Below the pieces are notes generated by a model. The model saw only the letters and a list, made by a program, of their open reading frames with translations, ran no database searches and was not told the origin of the DNA. DNA of 64,000 nt, from NCBI RefSeq assembly GCF_900100345.1, contig NZ_FMTT01000015.1:54004-118003 (forward strand). The letters are read 5' to 3'. A program made the position numbers and the translations under genes. The stretch is from Paenibacillus tianmuensis. GTDB lineage: Bacteria; Bacillota; Bacilli; Paenibacillales; NBRC-103111. Positions 60,729-64,000 of this stretch are shown here, one piece after another (the stretch's first letter is position 1; each line of letters begins with the position of its first letter).

Positions 60729-61319
60729 TCATTCGTGGCAATTCGCTTCTTTTGGCTCATTCGGAAAGCAAAGATCAATATCAATGTTACGGGAACGAAT
60801 AACCAGTACTCGGTACGATTCCAGCATAAACATGCGCCAAATCATGTTTCGTTTGTGCCCATCCTCTTCCTCAAAGGGGCCGAATACTAAGGATGCCAGC
60901 CCGTTCAAGGCCAGTATGTTCATCTTCTCGTCAGAGATGTAAGCTGGACAAAGTGACATTTGATCCAACATATATCTTAATGGAGTTGATGTAATCGAGT
61001 TTTCATCACTTACTATTTCTTTCATACGGCGAGGGTTTGAAAGGAAAAACAGATGATCTTGTTCATCTTGGTTAAGGCGCAGCACTCGGGCAAGGCTCTC
61101 AAGCACCTGATCGGAGACATTAATGTCTCTGCCTTGTTCAAGAAAAGTGTACCAGGGAAGCGAAATGCCGGCTAACGCCGCCACCTCTTCGCGCCGCAGC
61201 CCCTTCGTTTTTCGCCGAGTCATACCGAAGTGTTGCAAGCCCACCGTTTCCGGTGACAGACGCACCCTGCGCGATCGTAAAAATCGTCCGAGTTCCAGCC
61301 TGCGTTGGTCTTCGCTCAT
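60729..61319 (-). CDS. Truncated MmyB-type HTH transcriptional regulator
   Basis: A 196-residue protein: an XRE helix-turn-helix (GFLRSRR-like start, then RRKTKGLRREEVAALAGISLPWYTFLEQGRDINVSDQVLESLARVLRL) and the first half of the MmyB ligand-binding domain (LRYMLDQMSLCPAYISDEKMNILALNGLASLVFGPF). Family members are ~270 residues and continue with a conserved D-P-x-x-R segment. Here the tail after RNMIWRMFM is short and unrelated. DNA binding may survive; ligand sensing is doubtful. ATG 61319 follows AGGGGG. Confidence 0.7.
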   Translation of the reverse strand: MSEDQRRLELGRFLRSRRVRLSPETVGLQHFGMTRRKTKGLRREEVAALAGISLPWYTFLEQGRDINVSDQVLESLARVLRLNQDEQDHLFFLSNPRRMKEIVSDENSITSTPLRYMLDQMSLCPAYISDEKMNILALNGLASLVFGPFEEEDGHKRNMIWRMFMLESYRVLVIRSRNIDIDLCFPNEPKEANCHE

Positions 61320-61567
61320 GAAATTCCCCCTATGATTAGATGTCTTATCGACAAGCACGCTTTCACAATTCATATGAAGTCGGATGCATTGGTGTGTGGC
61401 GGCATGCCGTCAACCATTGTAGCCACTCGAGCAGTCATTTCGATTCGAAGTCTAACTCCTGAACGTAAATGCGCACCTAATGAGTACGAATGTTTACCGA
61501 TCTGCTGCATAATATTCTCGGTTCCATGTGTCTGCTCCATTGACAGAGATATTACAAAAGAATGGAT

Positions 61568-61718
61568 TATCGCGAAAAAAGTCCTTCTATCAACCTTTAT
61601 AGGAGCATCTTTGTTTAGTGGTCTCGCTGTCAATAATGCCCATGCTCATCCCGCGGGCGATTTAGATGATATTTTTAAAAACGGAAAAATATTAAAAATT
61701 ATCGAAATATTTCACTGA
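61568..61718 (+). pseudogene. Fragment of a small secreted protein
   Basis: The frame IIAKKVLLSTFIGASLFSGL, then AVNNAHAHPAGDLDDIFKNG, looks like a signal peptide with an AHA-type cleavage site and a short mature part, ending at TGA 61716-61718. It lacks an ATG, GTG or TTG at the right place (the frame enters from upstream through ATT) and no ribosome site is visible. It is likely a 5'-damaged gene. No family recognised. Confidence 0.35.
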
Positions 61719-61757
61719 TATGTGTCGTTATTAGTATTGAAACTGGAAAAAAGGTTA

Positions 61758-61916
61758 ATTACCCCGTTTCCGTTTAAGAGGTTACATACACTATGCTTAT
61801 TCCGATCAGACAGGTTACCATTATCTTGGTAAGAGCGATATGAAATTTGCCCCATCCCCAAAAGTACTCTCAAACGGGCTTGCTGATGGGCCAAAAATTC
61901 TAAAGGGAGGAAAATA
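61758..61916 (+). pseudogene. C-terminal fragment of a possible secreted toxin-like protein
   Basis: A start-less frame of ~50 codons reads GYIHYAYSDQTGYHYLGKSD, then MKFAPSPKVLSNGLADGPKI and a LKGGK end, with its TAA directly touching the ATG of the next small membrane gene. It is Tyr/Gly-rich and looks like the tail of a real protein rather than random sequence. A tight junction with a small membrane protein resembles toxin/immunity pairs; that reading is speculative. Confidence 0.35.
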
Positions 61917-62147
61917 ATGTATTTATTTGGATTAATGCTTTGTTTTGTTGGACTACTCTTCATAGCTTTAGCAGGTTTGGAAAAGATCCTTATCTTTGTC
62001 GCTGTAAGCGATCGCACAACTAAACTTGATTTCGTTATAGGACTAACACCTCCATATTTATGGGACATTACAAACTTCACTTTTTTTGCTGGAATTATAT
62101 TTGTTACAGTTGGAATATGTTTAGTGTCAATAAAGAAAAAAAAATAG
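61917..62147 (+). CDS. Small two-helix membrane protein, possible immunity protein
   Basis: A 76-residue protein with ATG 61917 seven bases after GGGAGG. Two hydrophobic helices (residues ~3-31 and ~52-72) are joined by a polar loop with SDRTTKLDFVIGLTPP, and the end is basic (SIKKKK). Its start abuts the stop of the preceding fragment, which suggests a former operon. Small membrane proteins of this kind often give self-immunity to bacteriocins, but no homology is recognised. Confidence 0.55.
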   Translation: MYLFGLMLCFVGLLFIALAGLEKILIFVAVSDRTTKLDFVIGLTPPYLWDITNFTFFAGIIFVTVGICLVSIKKKK

Positions 62148-62210
62148 ATGGTCTTTATCAATTCACAATCTTCGGGGCGAAACCGCAACAAAGCTCTTTC
62201 GAAATTTTGG

Positions 62211-62678
62211 TTAAGTATCCATCTCTTTTACTTCACCTGTTCCAAGTTTTATAAATAAAACCTCCAACGCTTCCCATGGAAAAGGATGCTCATAAACCAA
62301 TATACTGATTTTTAAAGATTTATTTCCTATTAACTCTATATTCCATAAAAACCAAGCCCTATTCTCTGGTTCGAACCAGTAGAGCCAATCACTAAGTGTC
62401 CAGTCGTCACTATCAGTGGAGTCAGAAAAAGAATTTACAAATTCTTTCGGTAAAATGGAACTCCATTCATCTAAGCTAGGCCATATTGTAAGGCTATTCT
62501 CATTAATTAATCGAAATATATTTCTTGATGTATCTAAAACATTCTTTACACTACTTTCATCACAGTCAGCAATATAATCAACAATAAATCCTTCATCTTG
62601 TTTAGTAACAGAAAAAGATGATAATATTCTATCCTTTTCATCCTCTAATTTCCTTTTTATTGTTTCTGATAATGTCAT
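62211..62678 (-). CDS. Hypothetical acidic protein, possible immunity-type
   Basis: A 155-residue soluble acidic protein from ATG 62678 (GGGGA eight to ten bases upstream; the open frame to 62762 runs into a repeated block and is unlikely to be translated). Features: TIKRKLEDEKDRILSSF, DYIADCDESSVKNVLDTSRNIF, WPSLDEWSSILPKEFV and a Trp-rich DWTLSDWLYWFEPENRAWFLW. No known family. Trp/acidic composition and small size recall immunity proteins. Confidence 0.55.
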   Translation of the reverse strand: MTLSETIKRKLEDEKDRILSSFSVTKQDEGFIVDYIADCDESSVKNVLDTSRNIFRLINENSLTIWPSLDEWSSILPKEFVNSFSDSTDSDDWTLSDWLYWFEPENRAWFLWNIELIGNKSLKISILVYEHPFPWEALEVLFIKLGTGEVKEMDT

Positions 62679-62719
62679 AATATTTTCCCCGTTCCTTGTA
62701 TAATATTCTCTATATAATT

Positions 62720-62757
62720 CATCCCGGCGCAAGCTGCCGGGATGGTCGCGGATATCC
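62720..62757. repeat. 38-base block shared with 39766-39803
   Basis: Reads CATCCCGGCGCAAGCTGCC, then GGGATGGTCGCGGATATCC. The copy at 39766-39803 has CAGCGCAAGCTATCGCGATG then GTCGCAGATATCC; about 31 of 38 bases agree. Here CATCCCGGC/GCCGGGATG forms a perfect hairpin. Both copies lie next to terminator hairpins. Confidence 0.6.
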
Positions 62758-62798
62758 GACACCGCAACACAGCGAGCCGCGACCGAATTAAAGTAAAG

Positions 62799-62838
62799 AG
62801 TCCCTGACCAGTCAAATTACTGGCCGGGACTCTTATTT
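62799..62838. terminator. Bidirectional terminator after the peptide gene
   Basis: AAGAGTCCCGGCCAGTAA / TGACTGGTCAGGGACTCTT hairpin with T-runs on both strands, directly after the signalling-peptide gene. Confidence 0.8.
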
Positions 62839-62843
62839 TTTTA

Positions 62844-62981
62844 TCAGCCGCCCCATCCAATATGGTCGGAAGTCGTAATATTTGTTCGTTGTGGCGATTC
62901 CCAACCAATATGGTCAAAGGTTGTAACAGATATACCACTTAACAATACCAACCCCATCACAAAAGATAGTAGTTTTTTCAA
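62844..62981 (-). CDS. Secreted signalling-peptide precursor with duplicated DHIGW motif
   Basis: A 45-residue frame, TTG 62981 to TGA 62844, starting inside the receptor stop (TTGA overlap) with AGGAG 13 bases upstream. Residues 1-19 are a signal sequence (MKKLLSFVMGLVLLSGIS). The rest contains two near-copies, TTFDHIGWES (20-29) and TTSDHIGWGG (36-45), the second being the C-terminus. Gene order, overlap and pre-pro-peptide form are those of Phr-type peptides of RRNPP receptors. The mature peptide is probably derived from a DHIGW repeat. A terminator follows. Confidence 0.75.
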   Translation of the reverse strand: MKKLLSFVMGLVLLSGISVTTFDHIGWESPQRTNITTSDHIGWGG

Positions 62982-63643
62982 AAGTCAAACACTCCTTCTA
63001 CGATATGTTTGTAATTCCATTTTTGCTGCTCTGTAGCATAATCGCTATGTTCTCGATACAAAGAAACACTCTTCTCGAAACCAGAATAATACTTCATTTT
63101 ATGGGCTAAGTATAAAGCATATAACAATTCCTCGATGCCGAGGATCAACCGGTTTTTTTTGAAGCTATACACAGCTTTCTCGTACCAAAAGTGAAATAAT
63201 TGCGTTCCGTTTATGTAGGTAACATCGGAGTTTACAGGCGGGAGCTTCTCACGGAATTTCTCAAAAAGTTCATCAACAGAGAAGTTGAAGCGATTCGCAG
63301 ACTCAATCGCTGCTAACATCCCTTGCAAAATTATATCTGGATTCCCTTCTAAATATTCCATAAATTCCGGGATAACACTTTTGTTCCCAGTATTCAATTC
63401 GAGGATGAGCCCGTTTCCCTTACCCCATATCCGGAATTTATCAACCTCCTTTTTGCCAATATCGTCAAGACCTTGAAACCATGAAAGATTGGAATACTCT
63501 GCAACGTACTTCTTCGCTTCTTCGTATCGCTCTTGCATACTCAAAATAAATCCCTTGATCCTTAGCCCATGACCATAATATACCACTAAATGCCTTTCCG
63601 TTTGTAGTTTTTTAACATTTTTTTCATTAATTAAATTGTGATA
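62978..63643 (-). pseudogene. RRNPP/TPR peptide receptor, N-terminus lost to an IS insertion
   Basis: An open frame from about 63643 (no start codon at its beginning) encodes ~220 residues of TPR-type helices: LINEKNVKKLQTERHLVVYY, GHGLRIKGFILSMQERYEEA, YSNLSWFQGLDDIGKKEVDKF, LPPVNSDVTYINGTQLFHFWYEKA and a C-terminal EQQKWNYKHIVEGVFDF. This matches the C-terminal part of Paenibacillus XRE-TPR peptide receptors. The N-terminal HTH is missing, and an IS4-type transposase lies 32 bases away. An internal GTG 63586 could give a 202-residue product. The partner peptide gene overlaps its stop. Confidence 0.7.
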
Positions 63644-63674
63644 TCAGGCCTGTTGATTAACCAAATTATGTAAT

Positions 63675-64000
63675 CTAAACAACCCTCTGGGGGTTATGTG
63701 TCTGCACAATATATTGAATCTTTATAAGCCATTCAGCAGGCAGCAGATGAAGAGCGAATAAACGTGTAAATCGGACAAAGGAGAGTTCCACATGCCGAGA
63801 TATGGATGCAGAAACGGAGTCAAACAGCCATTTCAGCAGAACGTACACCATCAATGCTGCAAATAACTGACCATAAACGGCGTTCTCTGTTGTCCCAAAC
63901 AACGTAGGAATGTTTAAATGCTGCTTAATCCAACGAAAAAATACCTCGATCTGCCAACGAGCTTTATACATCTGCGCGATTTGCTCGGCAGTGACCTGCA
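63675..64000 (-). mobile_element. IS4-family transposase, C-terminal part (runs off window)
   Basis: The frame is open to the right edge and ends at 63675. It contains QVTAEQIAQMYKARWQIEVF, FRWIKQHLNIPTLFGTTENA, the Y-(2)-R-(3)-E-(6)-K signature region of IS4-family DDE transposases (Y-KARWQIE-FFRWIK), then a hydrophobic FAALMVYVLLKWLF tail. The element end should lie between 63643 and 63675; no clear inverted repeat can be defined without the other end. Confidence 0.8.

Noticed and set aside
61305..61718. 137-codon plus-strand frame as a full gene
   Set aside because: Its first half is antisense to the MmyB-type regulator start and looks random; only the last ~50 codons resemble a real protein, so just that part is reported as a fragment.

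Overview
The window reads as chromosome from a Paenibacillus-like member of the Bacillales. The reasons are strong AGGAGG-type ribosome binding sites, frequent TTG and GTG starts, an SLH-anchored surface protein, YesM/YesN-type two-component signalling, copper-amine-oxidase stalk lipoproteins and a TTG-initiated signalling peptide. No rRNA or tRNA gene was found. Coordinates are exact where a codon could be read. Functions are family-level inferences from motifs; nothing was searched against a database.

Layout. 0-6 kb: the tail of an Ig-like protein, an NfsA-type nitroreductase, a DUF6526 membrane protein flanked by two gene relics (AlkD tail, ECF sigma head), a VanY-type carboxypeptidase lipoprotein, a stalk-domain lipoprotein and a YeiH-type exporter. 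6-10 kb: an mglBAC galactose ABC operon, with a candidate AraC-type operator upstream and an intricate nested palindrome beyond it. 10.5-22.7 kb: a heme-iron island. One arm (minus strand) encodes an NPQTG-tailed NEAT protein, a secreted NEAT hemophore, a giant five-NEAT/SLH protein, a binding protein, permease, ATPase and sortase B. The divergent arm encodes a second ABC importer and an IsdG-type heme oxygenase. Fur boxes lie between the arms. 22.8-27.2 kb: a sugar-binding lipoprotein, YesM kinase and YesN regulator in one overlapping operon, a plausible controller of mglBAC.

27-40 kb: housekeeping and stress genes: methyltransferase, YdjO and cold-shock proteins, TM2 protein, flavodoxin, an EmrAB-like pump divergent from its MarR regulator, a sterol-desaturase-type protein, aldehyde dehydrogenase, YhhN protein, a WYL regulator with a zinc-ribbon partner, a PLD-type lipoprotein, a 34-residue membrane peptide and a frameshifted secreted protein.

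40-49 kb: a type III-A-like CRISPR locus. Two arrays with matching hairpin-bearing leaders flank cas6 and a tight csm6-cas10-csm2-csm3-csm4 operon. No csm5, cas1 or cas2 is present, Cas10 has no visible HD motif, and the Csm3 catalytic Asp is Glu. 49-56 kb: an oligopeptide ABC importer with a dual ATPase, N-terminally extended permeases and a circularly permuted binding protein. 56-64 kb: AT-rich accessory DNA. It holds an IS3 relic, small unknown proteins, a Cfr-like 23S rRNA methyltransferase behind a complete transcription attenuator with leader peptides, a truncated MmyB-type regulator, and an RRNPP-type peptide receptor fragment cut by an IS4-type element. The receptor fragment is followed by an overlapping 45-residue peptide gene that carries two copies of a DHIGW motif.
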